Assembly: GCF_040676775.1 (NCBI RefSeq)
Contig: NZ_JBFAPP010000006.1
Location: 310,001-374,000, forward strand
DNA from: Micromonospora_G sp040676775
GTDB taxonomy: Bacteria > Actinomycetota > Actinomycetes > Mycobacteriales > Micromonosporaceae
Length of the DNA stretch: 64,000 bases
Reading direction: 5' to 3'
Part shown: in pieces, positions 51,955-60,217 of the stretch
Position numbering within the stretch: the first letter of the stretch is position 1
Layout of the letters: each line of letters begins with the position of its first letter
Notes under the pieces: model-generated
Databases searched by the model: none
Told to the model about the DNA's origin: nothing
What the model saw: the letters and a program-made list of their open reading frames with translations, nothing else
Position numbers and translations under genes: made by a program

Positions 51955-52556
51955 TCAGAGGCAGTCGACCCAATGACACTGCCTTCCGTGGCGTCGAACC
52001 ATGACTTGTTCGCGGTCCAGTGTCTGACCCATCCCATGAAGCCTGGATCAGCGGTGGTGTAGCCGAACTCCGCGCCGAAGGGCGCGGCGCCTTCGCCGCT
52101 GATGTTCCAGATGTGCCCTCGGTGCGGTCCGCTCACGATCAGGTGCCAGTACATGCCGCATCCGTCGGTGCCCAACACGATCGACCCGTCGTTGAAGACC
52201 GGCTCACGGAGCGCTTCGACCTCCTCCGACGGCCTGGGGTCGTCCTCCCACAGCCACATCGAGGTCAGCGGGAAGGGTCGGCTCAGCACGCGCTCCGGCC
52301 GGTCGTCGCCCCAGTCGTCGGGCAACTCCGCCAGCCCGACCAGCCCGAACTCCGGTGGCCCGGAGTCCGACCCGTCGGAGATCTCCGCGACGAATGTCCG
52401 GTAGGGCTCGGGCAGGACAATGCCCTGCGCGCCCTCGAATTCGCGTACAGCGGCCCAACCCAGTGCCGACGTACCACCGTCGTCGACCTGGAAGGCCTCG
52501 CGGAGCACCGCGACATCCTCAGGGTCGGCATGATCGTTATTCACACGCGTATACAT
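51942..52556 (-). CDS. SMI1/KNR4-family protein
   Basis: 204 residues with the SMI1/KNR4 (SUKH) core: GWAAVREFEGAQGIVLPEPYRTFVAEISDGS, FGLVGLAELPDDWGD, and GSIVLGTDGCGMYWHLIVSGPHRGHIWN. The superfamily includes immunity proteins against contact-dependent toxins as well as housekeeping binding proteins. No toxin gene is adjacent, so immunity is only a possibility. The gene is convergent with MerR-VOC and divergent from the DHFR-like gene. Confidence 0.82.
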   Translation of the reverse strand: MYTRVNNDHADPEDVAVLREAFQVDDGGTSALGWAAVREFEGAQGIVLPEPYRTFVAEISDGSDSGPPEFGLVGLAELPDDWGDDRPERVLSRPFPLTSMWLWEDDPRPSEEVEALREPVFNDGSIVLGTDGCGMYWHLIVSGPHRGHIWNISGEGAAPFGAEFGYTTADPGFMGWVRHWTANKSWFDATEGSVIGSTASDQPW

Positions 52557-52685
52557 ACCATCTGCGGTCTGGGTCGCAGCGCGACGGTGCTGAGTAGGTG
52601 GCGGGCGCCGATGAGAAATAGCGCCGACAGTAGTCTGAGCACGGTCCGGTGAAACGCGCTGCGCGCATCAAGGGAGAGCAACGAG

Positions 52686-53255
52686 ATGAGACCACTTCGA
52701 TACTCGATCAACGTCACACTCGACGGCTGCTGCCATCACGAGGCAGGGCTCGCCCCCGACGAGGAGTCGATGCGCTACTGGACCGCTGAGATGGAACGAG
52801 CCGATGCCCTGCTGTTCGGCCGGGTGACCTACGAGATGATGGAGTCGGCGTGGCGGCGGCCCGCCACGGGCACGTGGCCTGACCGGATGGGCGAGTGGCA
52901 GGTCCCGTTCGCCGAGACCATCGACCGGGCGAAGAAGTACGTCGTGTCGAGCAAGCTGAGCGGGGTCGATTGGAATGCCGAGCTGGTACAAGGCGACTTG
53001 GGGCAAGCGGTTCAGCGGCTCAAGCAGGAGCCAGGCGAGGGCCTGTTCGTGGGTGGCGTGACGCTCCCCCTGGCGTTGGCAGATCTGGGACTGATCGACG
53101 AGTACGTGTTCCTTGTGCAGCCGATCCTTGCCGGACACGGGCCGATGTTGCTCGCCGGTCTGCGCGAGCGCATCCAGCTCGAGCTCGTGGATCGCCATGA
53201 GTTCCGGTCGGGGGTGGTTGCAGCGCGATACCGGCCCACGCGAGTAACAGCTTGA
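52686..53255 (+). CDS. DHFR/RibD C-terminal-like reductase
   Basis: 189 residues from ATG 52686 (AGGGAGAG upstream). RibD-C/dihydrofolate-reductase fold: RPLRYSINVTLDGCCHHEAG, ALLFGRVTYEMMESAW, KYVVSSKLSGVDWNAELVQGD, GLFVGGVTLPLALADLGLIDEYVFLVQP is broken by charged residues as usual. These proteins use NADPH on unknown, often xenobiotic substrates. They are widespread single genes in actinobacteria. No local partner is evident. Confidence 0.82.
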   Translation: MRPLRYSINVTLDGCCHHEAGLAPDEESMRYWTAEMERADALLFGRVTYEMMESAWRRPATGTWPDRMGEWQVPFAETIDRAKKYVVSSKLSGVDWNAELVQGDLGQAVQRLKQEPGEGLFVGGVTLPLALADLGLIDEYVFLVQPILAGHGPMLLAGLRERIQLELVDRHEFRSGVVAARYRPTRVTA

Positions 53256-53585
53256 CGTGATTCGTCCTGGCACATTGGCGGCTGCCTGCGACGGAACGAC
53301 GGTTCTCGCGCCTGATGCGAGGGTTCGCCCAGCCCCCAGCCAAGATGGTCCAGCGACGGACGAGCCGTGCGACGTAGAGAGCGTGCGACCCGCTGACGAG
53401 GGAGTGGCGATCCTCCTCTGGTGACGTCTGTTCGGAGTGAATGAGGAACGCTTAGCATCGTCAGGGGCGGTTTAGGAGTCGTAGGCGTTTGACGACTTGG
53501 AGGGTATTTCCTGCTCGGGCTCGGTTGGTTTGGGGCGCTCAGTACGCGAGCTGAGCAGATGTCGACGAAGCGGTAGCGTCGGACC
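53256..53585. other. 330-bp gap before the NUDIX gene
   Basis: No gene is supported on either strand, and no strong hairpin was seen. A TTGACG at 53490 followed by an AT-rich run may serve as promoter for the NUDIX gene. Confidence 0.4.
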
Positions 53586-54149
53586 ATGACCGATGACAGC
53601 CCAGACTCGATGCGTTGGCGGGTCTACGGTGAACGGACTATCTACGAGCACCGGTGGGTACGTCTGCTGCTGGCAGACGTCCAGCCACCGGGAGGTGGTG
53701 AGCGGTTCGAGCATCATGTGGTCAGGCTGTTCCGAGCTGTCGTCGCCGTGGTCATGGACGACCACGACCGGGTGCTGATGCTGTGGCGGCACCGGTTCGT
53801 CTCCGATCAGTGGGGTTGGGAACTGCCTGGCGGTGTCGTGGATGACGCTGAGGACGAAGCGGTCGCGGCAGCGCGAGAGGTCGAGGAAGAAACCGGGTGG
53901 CGCCCAGGCCCCATGCACCGCCTGGTGTCCTACCAGCCGATGACTGGGATGGTCGATTCGCCGCACGCAGTCTTCTTTGCGCGAAACGCCCAGTTCGTTG
54001 GTCCGCCGAGCGATCCCCAGGAGATCGGCCGGGTCCAGTGGGTGCCACTCGCTGCGGTACGGGATCTAGCGGCGAAGCAGGAGCTTCTAGGCTCCGGGAC
54101 CTTGATCGGTCTGCTGCACGTGCTCGCCTTTGGCCCTCCGGCAGACTAG
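53586..54149 (+). CDS. NUDIX hydrolase
   Basis: 187 residues. The NUDIX box is complete: GGVVDDAEDEAVAAAREVEEETGW, reading G-x5-E-x7-R-E-x-x-E-E-x-G across two segments, with the Mg-binding glutamates in REVEEE. The N-terminal half (YEHRWVRLLLADVQPPGGGERFEHHVV) resembles ADP-sugar pyrophosphatases. It cleaves nucleoside diphosphates linked to another moiety, here probably an ADP-sugar. Its stop overlaps the HTH-TPR gene by 4 bp on the opposite strand. NUDIX and HTH genes often sit together in actinobacterial regulatory modules. Confidence 0.87.
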   Translation: MTDDSPDSMRWRVYGERTIYEHRWVRLLLADVQPPGGGERFEHHVVRLFRAVVAVVMDDHDRVLMLWRHRFVSDQWGWELPGGVVDDAEDEAVAAAREVEEETGWRPGPMHRLVSYQPMTGMVDSPHAVFFARNAQFVGPPSDPQEIGRVQWVPLAAVRDLAAKQELLGSGTLIGLLHVLAFGPPAD

Positions 54150-55291
54150 TTGGCCTTTGTGAGGGACAACGTCAGGTGGTCGAGCCGTCGCCGGTGTCGG
54201 AGAGATCCCGTCCGGTTTACGAGCATACGGGCTTGTCCCGCCTGGCGTCGCGCTTCGCCAAGCTCACCGCTGGTGTAGTAGGCCTGCCCGAGATCGATGC
54301 GGAGACCAGCCTGTGCTCTCGCGAACGTGGGGTCGAGGCGGTCCAGCGCACTATGCAGGTCGGCCAGGGCGCCTGCGTCCCCGAGCTGCGCCAGCGCGTT
54401 GCCTCGCCACCTGGCGAGGTGGCTCTCGTTGAGGAAGACGCCGGGTACGTCCGCGTCACGGGATTCCGCGCCGGATGGTAGCGCGGCTGAAGCCTGATCC
54501 AACGCCGCCCGGCACGCCGAGTCATCGCCGCTGATCGCGCTCATCTCGGCTTCCGCCGCCGCCAGCCATGCTAGGAGTCGTGCGGGGGATTTACCGTGCG
54601 CAGACTTCCGGGCTTCTCGGATGAGTTGTACCGCAAGATTCGCGCGACCCGCGTCAACCAGCACGTAAGCCTGCTCGCCCATGGCGTGGGCAAGCAATGC
54701 GGGATTCTCTGCCTCAGCAGCAGCACGGCGTGCGGTTTCGTAGTGCCGCCAGGCTCGATCTACGGCACCGACGTCCAGCGCTTGCCACCCGGCGAGGGTT
54801 GAGGCGCTGGCCAGCACCTCTGCGACGGGCCGCCTGGCAGTCGGTAGTACCGCATAGGCAAGCGCGTTCTCAAGGGTTGCGAGATGCGCGTTCATTCGGT
54901 CAACAAGAATGGCTGCTCCGAGCTGGCGGTCCATCCTCCGGAAGAGTTCGGTCTGTTGGACGAGAGTGTCGATCATCAGCAAGTCGATGGCGGTTGCTGT
55001 CTCGATCCTGTCGGCCAGCTCCGTGTATGCCTCGTCGAGCGAGGGAAGTTCATGCTCGGGGTCCACAGCGAACAGCTCGCCATCAGTCTGCCCGAACACC
55101 TCCCGCAATACCGCGCGGTATTCCGGGCCGACCGCCCGGCGACTGTTCTCCCACTCAGAGATGTAGACCTTCAAGCTAGCGGTCGTGACGGTCGGCTGTC
55201 CTGCTGCGGCTAGGCGGCGTTCGATCTCATGCACTAGCCGGCTTTGTGACCAGCCGCGGGACAGCCGTGCGTCCCTGATTCGGCTCGACAA
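54146..55291 (-). CDS. HTH regulator with tetratricopeptide-like repeats
   Basis: 381 residues from TTG 55291 (AGGAGG with a 6-bp spacer); the longer frame lacks such a site. N-terminal XRE-type helix-turn-helix (LSSRIRDARLSRGWSQSRLVHEI, then VYISEWENSRRAV) and a long helical C-terminal region with TPR-like repeats (AWRHYETARRAAAEAEN, AVQLIREARKSAHG, ADLHSALDRLDPTFARAQ). This layout is common in actinomycete signalling regulators that bind a peptide or partner protein through the repeats. It is divergent from a run of very small genes and convergent with the NUDIX gene. Confidence 0.85.
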   Translation of the reverse strand: MSSRIRDARLSRGWSQSRLVHEIERRLAAAGQPTVTTASLKVYISEWENSRRAVGPEYRAVLREVFGQTDGELFAVDPEHELPSLDEAYTELADRIETATAIDLLMIDTLVQQTELFRRMDRQLGAAILVDRMNAHLATLENALAYAVLPTARRPVAEVLASASTLAGWQALDVGAVDRAWRHYETARRAAAEAENPALLAHAMGEQAYVLVDAGRANLAVQLIREARKSAHGKSPARLLAWLAAAEAEMSAISGDDSACRAALDQASAALPSGAESRDADVPGVFLNESHLARWRGNALAQLGDAGALADLHSALDRLDPTFARAQAGLRIDLGQAYYTSGELGEARRQAGQARMLVNRTGSLRHRRRLDHLTLSLTKAN

Positions 55292-55562
55292 CTCATGCCT
55301 CCTCAGCGTGCAACTCGGTTGGCTTCTCACGGATAAGCATGCCCTGTTGGTTTGATAAATCACAGGGGTTAACACCTAGCTGTTAATAGCGATGACCTAT
55401 CGCGACAGTGTCAGGCGGAGTTTGCTCGATACAACAGGTACTCACGGTGACGTGCCTGGTCAACGACGACGGATTGGTGTCCTGGGCTGTCGTAGCTGCG
55501 GTGATTTTTCGGGCGCTGGCAGCTCTGGTCGGTGCCCGTCTGACGATCGAACAGGGGTTGTC

Positions 55563-55853
55563 GTGGGTATGCCCGAACCGGGTGACGTGTTGGGGGTGGG
55601 AGCGCCCGCTTCGGTCCAGTTCGGTGGTGACAGCGCGATCACCTTCCGGGTCACGGTCGTTTCGAAGCAGCCCACGTACGACGGCTGGATCTGGCTGACC
55701 GGATACGTACTCAACCGGAAGGGCGAGGCGACGGAGAAGCGCGAGATTTTCGTACAGCTCGACGGCCTGCGTCTGCTCGCCCGCCCCCACAGGCCGACCC
55801 AACTGACCAGCCAACGCGCAACCCCAACCACGACCACCCGCACCCGCCGCTGA
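55563..55853 (+). CDS. small conserved-type hypothetical protein
   Basis: About 96 residues from GTG 55563 (GGGG 5 bp upstream; ATG 55569 also possible). The body MPEPGDVLGVGAPASVQFGG, then ITFRVTVVSKQPTYDGWIWLTGYVLN, looks like a small beta barrel; the tail is Thr/Arg-rich. No function is known. It is the first of four very small genes on the plus strand, divergent from the HTH-TPR regulator. Confidence 0.65.
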   Translation: MGMPEPGDVLGVGAPASVQFGGDSAITFRVTVVSKQPTYDGWIWLTGYVLNRKGEATEKREIFVQLDGLRLLARPHRPTQLTSQRATPTTTTRTRR

Positions 55854-55910
55854 CCGTCTCCCGTCCGGCGCCGGTACGCCCCGACGAAGCAGCTAGACCA
55901 AGAAGGAGAA

Positions 55911-56207
55911 ATGAGAATCGTGACCTCGGCCGTAGGAGTCTCCCGGGTGGTCCAACGACTCACCCGGTTGCGACCCGAGCAGGTTCGGCTCACCCGCTTT
56001 CGGCGTACCCGGATCGGGCGTCGCGGACTGGCCGAGGAGCAGGTGTACGCCTTCGTGCGGCGGGTGACGGACGAGTTGGTGGCGCGGGAGGCGACCGAGG
56101 CGGCGTTGCGGGAGGAGAACCTTCGGCTCAAGGAGGCGCTGCGCGCCTGGCACACCGAGCAGGCGCGACACCGACCGGTGAACACGGGTCGCTGGACTGA
56201 ACGGTAA
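55911..56207 (+). CDS. DivIVA-like small protein
   Basis: 98 residues. A basic N terminus (VSRVVQRLTRLRPEQVRLTRF, broken by Arg pairs) leads to a DivIVA-type segment RTRIGRRGLAEEQVYAFVRRV and a coiled coil with ALREENLRLKEALR. Full DivIVA/Wag31 is longer, so this is a minimal form that may bind membranes or recruit a partner. The ribosome site AGAAGGAGAA is strong. It lies 57 bp after the previous small gene. Confidence 0.75.
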   Translation: MRIVTSAVGVSRVVQRLTRLRPEQVRLTRFRRTRIGRRGLAEEQVYAFVRRVTDELVAREATEAALREENLRLKEALRAWHTEQARHRPVNTGRWTER

Positions 56208-56224
56208 CGGAAGGCGACGGGATC

Positions 56225-56365
56225 GTGGCGAAGATCGTGAAGCACGGGCGCGTACGGCGGTGGTGGAGGCCGTGGCGGGTGGCGTGTGCGTGCGGCTGGC
56301 CGTACTACCCCTGTTATTACGTACGCCAGCGGCAGGCCAACCGCGGGGCCGGCGGCGATGGCTGA
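56225..56365 (+). CDS. tiny Trp/Arg/Cys-rich protein
   Basis: 46 residues read directly: GTG 56225, then KIVKHGRVRRWWRPWRVAC, ACGWPYYPCYYVRQRQ and a Gly-rich end. It is rich in Trp, Tyr and Arg with three or four Cys, which might bind zinc or a membrane. It starts 17 bp after the DivIVA-like gene and overlaps the next gene by 8 bp. I do not recognise a family. Confidence 0.55.
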   Translation: MAKIVKHGRVRRWWRPWRVACACGWPYYPCYYVRQRQANRGAGGDG

Positions 56366-56591
56366 CCAGCCCGCGTTGCACGGCCCGTCGCGTCCCGACT
56401 GGGCGTGCATCGCCTGCGGCACGCCCTGGCCCTGCGTGATGAGGCGGCGCCAGTTGAAGGAGCTGTGCCAGTGCGAGCCCGACGTTCTGCGCCGCTATCT
56501 GACGCCCTACCTCCAGGTCGCCCGGATCGAGTTGACCGAGCTGACGGCCGAGCAGCTCGATGACCGCTTCCTCGGGTGGTTTGGCGAGTAA
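56358..56591 (+). CDS. small Cys-containing protein, flavin-reductase-module type
   Basis: 77 residues from ATG 56358. The N-terminal half has WACIACGTPWPCVMRRR, a C-x-x-C pattern plus another Cys, typical of a small zinc ribbon; the C-terminal half is helical (VLRRYLTPYLQVARIELTELTAEQLDDRF). It is the last of the four small plus-strand genes. Similar small zinc-type proteins accompany HTH-TPR regulators in other actinomycetes, but the role is unknown. Confidence 0.6.
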   Translation: MADQPALHGPSRPDWACIACGTPWPCVMRRRQLKELCQCEPDVLRRYLTPYLQVARIELTELTAEQLDDRFLGWFGE

Positions 56592-56629
56592 CGGTCAGAT
56601 TCTGTGGCAGGGAGGCGGGGCGGGCACGC

Positions 56630-56667
56630 CGAGGACCTGCGGCGCCAACTCGCGCAGCAGGTCCTCG
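56630..56667. terminator. hairpin between convergent genes
   Basis: An 11-bp perfect stem (CGAGGACCTGC with its complement at 56657-56667) and a 16-base loop, between the small-gene run (ends 56591) and the convergent YciI-like gene (ends 56691). Confidence 0.6.
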
Positions 56668-56690
56668 GTGCGGGGGGCGATGGTCAGCCC

Positions 56691-57092
56691 TCACAGCTCC
56701 TGCGGTGGGGCGGACAACACCGGGCGCACCTTGATCGGCATGTTGAGCGGACGTCCGCCGGGGCCGGGTGCGGTGGAGATGTACGCGGCCAGGTCCACCG
56801 CCCGTTGCGGGCTGTCGCAGTCGACGATCCAGAAGCCGGCGAGGAACTCCTTCGTCTCGGCGAACGGGCCTTCGGTGACCACCGGCGTCCCGCCCTCACT
56901 GGAACGGACGATCCGGGCCTGCTGCGGGCCAGCGAGTCCCTGCCCGTCGACCCACTCGCCCGCGGCGGTGAGCTTGCCGTTGACCTCGCCCATGAACGCG
57001 ATGTGCGCCTGGACCTCTTCCGGGGTCCAGTTCTCGATGCCCGGGAAGTCCGTTCCGGCGGCGCTGAACTGCATCAGCAGCATGTACTTCAT
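56691..57092 (-). CDS. YciI-family protein
   Basis: 133 residues from ATG 57092 (GAGGAG 6 bp upstream). The YciI/DGPF fold is clear: MKYMLLMQFS, then the strand-helix pattern ending GPFAETKEFLAGFWIVDCDSP and AVDLAAYISTAPG. Actinobacterial members often act next to ECF sigma factors, but none is adjacent here. No catalytic call can be made beyond the fold, which has a conserved His/Asp pair in a few relatives. Confidence 0.83.
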   Translation of the reverse strand: MKYMLLMQFSAAGTDFPGIENWTPEEVQAHIAFMGEVNGKLTAAGEWVDGQGLAGPQQARIVRSSEGGTPVVTEGPFAETKEFLAGFWIVDCDSPQRAVDLAAYISTAPGPGGRPLNMPIKVRPVLSAPPQEL

Positions 57093-57202
57093 GGTTTTGC
57101 TCCTCACGGCTGCGCACCATCTTCGGTGCTCTCACCCTGAGGTAGAAGCAGCCAGCACCGTTCTCGACATCCCGACGAAAAACCTTTCCACCGAGAATCC
57201 AC

Positions 57203-59293
57203 ATGGATAAACACGAACAGCCAATGGAGCGCTCCTCGATGTTGGAACCTGTTGACTTCGGTGACCTGCGGGGTGCACCCTCAGCTCTCATGCGGCAATG
57301 GCACGGTGACGGCATCTTCTTCGGCGGCGACTACAACCCCGAGCAGTGGCCCGAGCAGACCTGGTCGGAGGACGTCGAGCTGATGCGCCGGGCCGGGGTC
57401 AACCTGGTCTCGGTCGGCATCTTCTCCTGGGCCCTGCTGGAGCCCACCCCGGGCCGGTTCGAGTTCGGCTGGCTGGACCGGGTGCTGGACCTCCTCCACG
57501 ACGGCGGCATCCAGGTCGACCTGGCGACCGCCACCGCCAGCCCGCCACCGTGGCTGGCCCGGGCGCACCCGGAGACGCTGCCCCGCCAAGCCGACGGCAC
57601 GATCCTCTGGCCGGGCGGACGGCAGGCGTACTGTCCCAGCTCACCGGTGTTCCGCGAGCGGTCGCTCGAGGTGGTGCGGGCGGTCGCCGGCCGCTACGCC
57701 GAGCACCCCGCCGTGGTGATGTGGCACGTCTCCAACGAGCTGGGCTGCCACAACGTGCACTGCTACTGCGACGTCAGCGCCGAGGCGTTCCGGGGCTGGC
57801 TACGCGAGCGCTACGGCGACCTGGACCGGCTCAACGCCGCCTGGGGCACCACGTTCTGGAGCCAGCGCTACGGCGACTGGGCCGAGATCAACCCTCCGCG
57901 TACCGCACCCACCTTCGCCAACCCCACACAGCAGCTCGACTTCCTGCGCTTCTCCTCCGACGAACAGCGCGCCCAGTTGCGCGCGGAACGCGGAGTGCTC
58001 GCCACGCTGGTCCGTCAGCCGGTCACCACCAACTTCATGATCGGTACGGGCATCAAGCACCTGGACTACCGGTCCTGGGCCGACGATGTGGACCTGGTGT
58101 CCAACGACCACTACCTGACCGCGGCCGACCCGCAGCCGCATCTCGGGTTGGCGCTTGCCGCCGACCACACCCGGGGAGTTGCCGGTGGTGATCCGTGGCT
58201 ACTGATGGAGCACTCCACCAGCGCGGTCAACTGGCAGCCGCGCAACGTGGCCAAGCTGCCCGGGCAGCTACGCCGCAACAGCCTCGCGCACGTCGCCCGT
58301 GGCGCCGACGGGGTGCTGTTCTTCCAGTGGCGCGCCTCCCGGGCCGGCGCCGAGAAGTTCCACTCCGCGATGGTGCCGCACGCGGGACCGGACACCAAGG
58401 TGTTCCGCGAGGTCTGCCAGCTCGGCGCCGACCTCAAGGCGCTGGCCGAGGTACGCGGCAGCCGGGTCGAGGCCGACGTGGCGATCCTGTTCGACTGGGA
58501 GGCGTGGTGGGGCGTCGAGTTGGATTCGCACCCCAGCGTCGACGTCCAGTACGCCGACCGGTTGACCGCCCTGCACCGAGCGCTCTGGCGGTCCGGCGTG
58601 ACCGCCGACATCGTCCACCCGTCGGCGGACCTCGGCGGCTACCGGCTGGTCCTGGCGCCGACCCTCTACCTGGTCCGGGACGCCGACGTCGCGGCATTGC
58701 ACCGGTATGTCGAGGGCGGTGGTACCGCGGCGGTCACCTACTTCAGCGGCATCGTCGACGAGAACGACCACATCCGGCTCGGCGGCTACCCGGGCGCGTT
58801 CCGGGAGTTGCTCGGCGTACGCACCGAGGAGTTCTTCCCGCTGCGCGAGGGCGAACAGGTCCGGCTCGACGACGGCAGCACCGCCGACGTGTGGACCGAG
58901 TGGCTGCACGCCGACGGTGCCGAGGTGCTCGCGTCGTACACCGACGGGCCCTTGCCGGGCGTGCCGGCGTTGACCCGGCACCGGGTCGGCGACGGCGCGG
59001 CCTGGTACGTCGGCACCCGGCTGGACGAACCGGCCACGGACCGGCTGGTCGCCCGGCTCGTGGACGAGGCCGGGGTGCGCCCGGCGGCGCCGGTCCCGTC
59101 CGGAGTGGAGGTGGTACGCCGCCGCGACGACGACCGGAGCTGGCTGTTCGCGATCAACCACACCGACGCGGAGGTACGGCTCCCGGCGACCGGCACCGAG
59201 TTGTTGACCGGGGCGCGATGCGCCGGTGAGCTGACGTTGGCGGCCGGTGACGTGGCGGTCGTCCGCGAGGATCGGACCGGCGACCCGGCCTGA
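57203..59293 (+). CDS. GH42 beta-galactosidase
   Basis: 696 residues. Family 42 features: GGDYNPEQWPEQTWSEDVELM at the front, acid/base Glu179 in HVSNELGCHN, Cys residues near CHNVHCYCD that bind zinc in several members, and nucleophile Glu336 in LLMEHSTSAVNW. It hydrolyses beta-D-galactosides, intracellularly as no signal peptide is present. The start is uncertain: ATG 57203, 57224 or 57239, the last with GGAG 9 bp upstream. A DeoR-type regulator follows 37 bp later on the same strand and is probably its regulator. Confidence 0.92.
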   Translation: MDKHEQPMERSSMLEPVDFGDLRGAPSALMRQWHGDGIFFGGDYNPEQWPEQTWSEDVELMRRAGVNLVSVGIFSWALLEPTPGRFEFGWLDRVLDLLHDGGIQVDLATATASPPPWLARAHPETLPRQADGTILWPGGRQAYCPSSPVFRERSLEVVRAVAGRYAEHPAVVMWHVSNELGCHNVHCYCDVSAEAFRGWLRERYGDLDRLNAAWGTTFWSQRYGDWAEINPPRTAPTFANPTQQLDFLRFSSDEQRAQLRAERGVLATLVRQPVTTNFMIGTGIKHLDYRSWADDVDLVSNDHYLTAADPQPHLGLALAADHTRGVAGGDPWLLMEHSTSAVNWQPRNVAKLPGQLRRNSLAHVARGADGVLFFQWRASRAGAEKFHSAMVPHAGPDTKVFREVCQLGADLKALAEVRGSRVEADVAILFDWEAWWGVELDSHPSVDVQYADRLTALHRALWRSGVTADIVHPSADLGGYRLVLAPTLYLVRDADVAALHRYVEGGGTAAVTYFSGIVDENDHIRLGGYPGAFRELLGVRTEEFFPLREGEQVRLDDGSTADVWTEWLHADGAEVLASYTDGPLPGVPALTRHRVGDGAAWYVGTRLDEPATDRLVARLVDEAGVRPAAPVPSGVEVVRRRDDDRSWLFAINHTDAEVRLPATGTELLTGARCAGELTLAAGDVAVVREDRTGDPA

Positions 59294-59330
59294 TCCCGAC
59301 GACAGTCACCGCGCGAAGGAGACTTCCCCC

Positions 59331-60107
59331 ATGCTCGCCCAGCAGCGGCAGACCGCGATCCTCAACCTGATCCGTCAACGCGGCGGAGTACGGGTGAGCC
59401 ACCTGGTCAGTCGATTCGGCGTGTCCGACATGACGATCCGGCGCGACCTGGAGGCGCTGGCCGAGCGTGGCCTGGTGGACAAGGTGCACGGCGGTGCGAC
59501 GCTCGCCGGGCCGGGTTCGGCCGAAGAACCCGGCTTCGCCGCGAAGTCGGTCCGCCAGCAGGCGGAGAAGCGGGCCATCGCCGAGCGGGCCGCGCGGATG
59601 GTGGAGCCGGGGATGGCCGTCGCGCTCTCCGCCGGCACCACCACCGCCGCGCTGGCCACCCTGCTCTCCGACGTACCGGGGCTGACCGTGGTGACCAACT
59701 CGATTCCGGTGGCCGACGCGCTCTACCAGAATCCGCGCGCCGACCAGACGGTCGTGTTGACCGGCGGCATCCGTACCCCGTCGGACGCGTTGACCGGCCC
59801 GGTGGCCGAGGCGGCGATCAGCGCGCTCAACGTCGACCTGCTCTTCCTCGGCGTGCACGGGCTCAGCCCACGAACCGGGTTCACCACGCCGAACCTGCTG
59901 GAGGCCGGGGTCAACCGGTGCCTGATCGGCGCGGCCCGTCGGCTCGTCGTGCTCGCCGACCACACCAAGTGGGAAACCATCGGCATCGCCACCATCGCCC
60001 CGCTGGGGGCCGCCGACGTACTGATCACCGACGTCGGGCTGTCCGGGGACGCACGCACCACGATCGGCGAGCAGGTCGGAGAGCTGGTGGTCGTCGAGCC
60101 CGCCTGA
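59331..60107 (+). CDS. DeoR/GlpR-family regulator
   Basis: 258 residues from ATG 59331 (GAAGGAG upstream). DeoR helix-turn-helix MLAQQRQTAILNLIRQRG, VRVSHLVSRFGVSDMTIRRDL, and LVDKVHGGA; then the sugar-phosphate-binding domain with SAGTTTAALATLL and GVHGLSPRTGFTTP. Members of the family repress sugar-catabolic genes and release DNA on binding a sugar phosphate. It is downstream of the GH42 gene, which suggests a galactoside-responsive unit. Confidence 0.88.
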   Translation: MLAQQRQTAILNLIRQRGGVRVSHLVSRFGVSDMTIRRDLEALAERGLVDKVHGGATLAGPGSAEEPGFAAKSVRQQAEKRAIAERAARMVEPGMAVALSAGTTTAALATLLSDVPGLTVVTNSIPVADALYQNPRADQTVVLTGGIRTPSDALTGPVAEAAISALNVDLLFLGVHGLSPRTGFTTPNLLEAGVNRCLIGAARRLVVLADHTKWETIGIATIAPLGAADVLITDVGLSGDARTTIGEQVGELVVVEPA

Positions 60108-60217
60108 CGAAACCCTTACCGGCAACAGACTGGTGATTTTGCCGATGCGTGGCCGGTCCGGCACGTCAAACACTGGTGCACGTCGATATGACCCCGACGA
60201 AAAGGGAGTACACCGAC

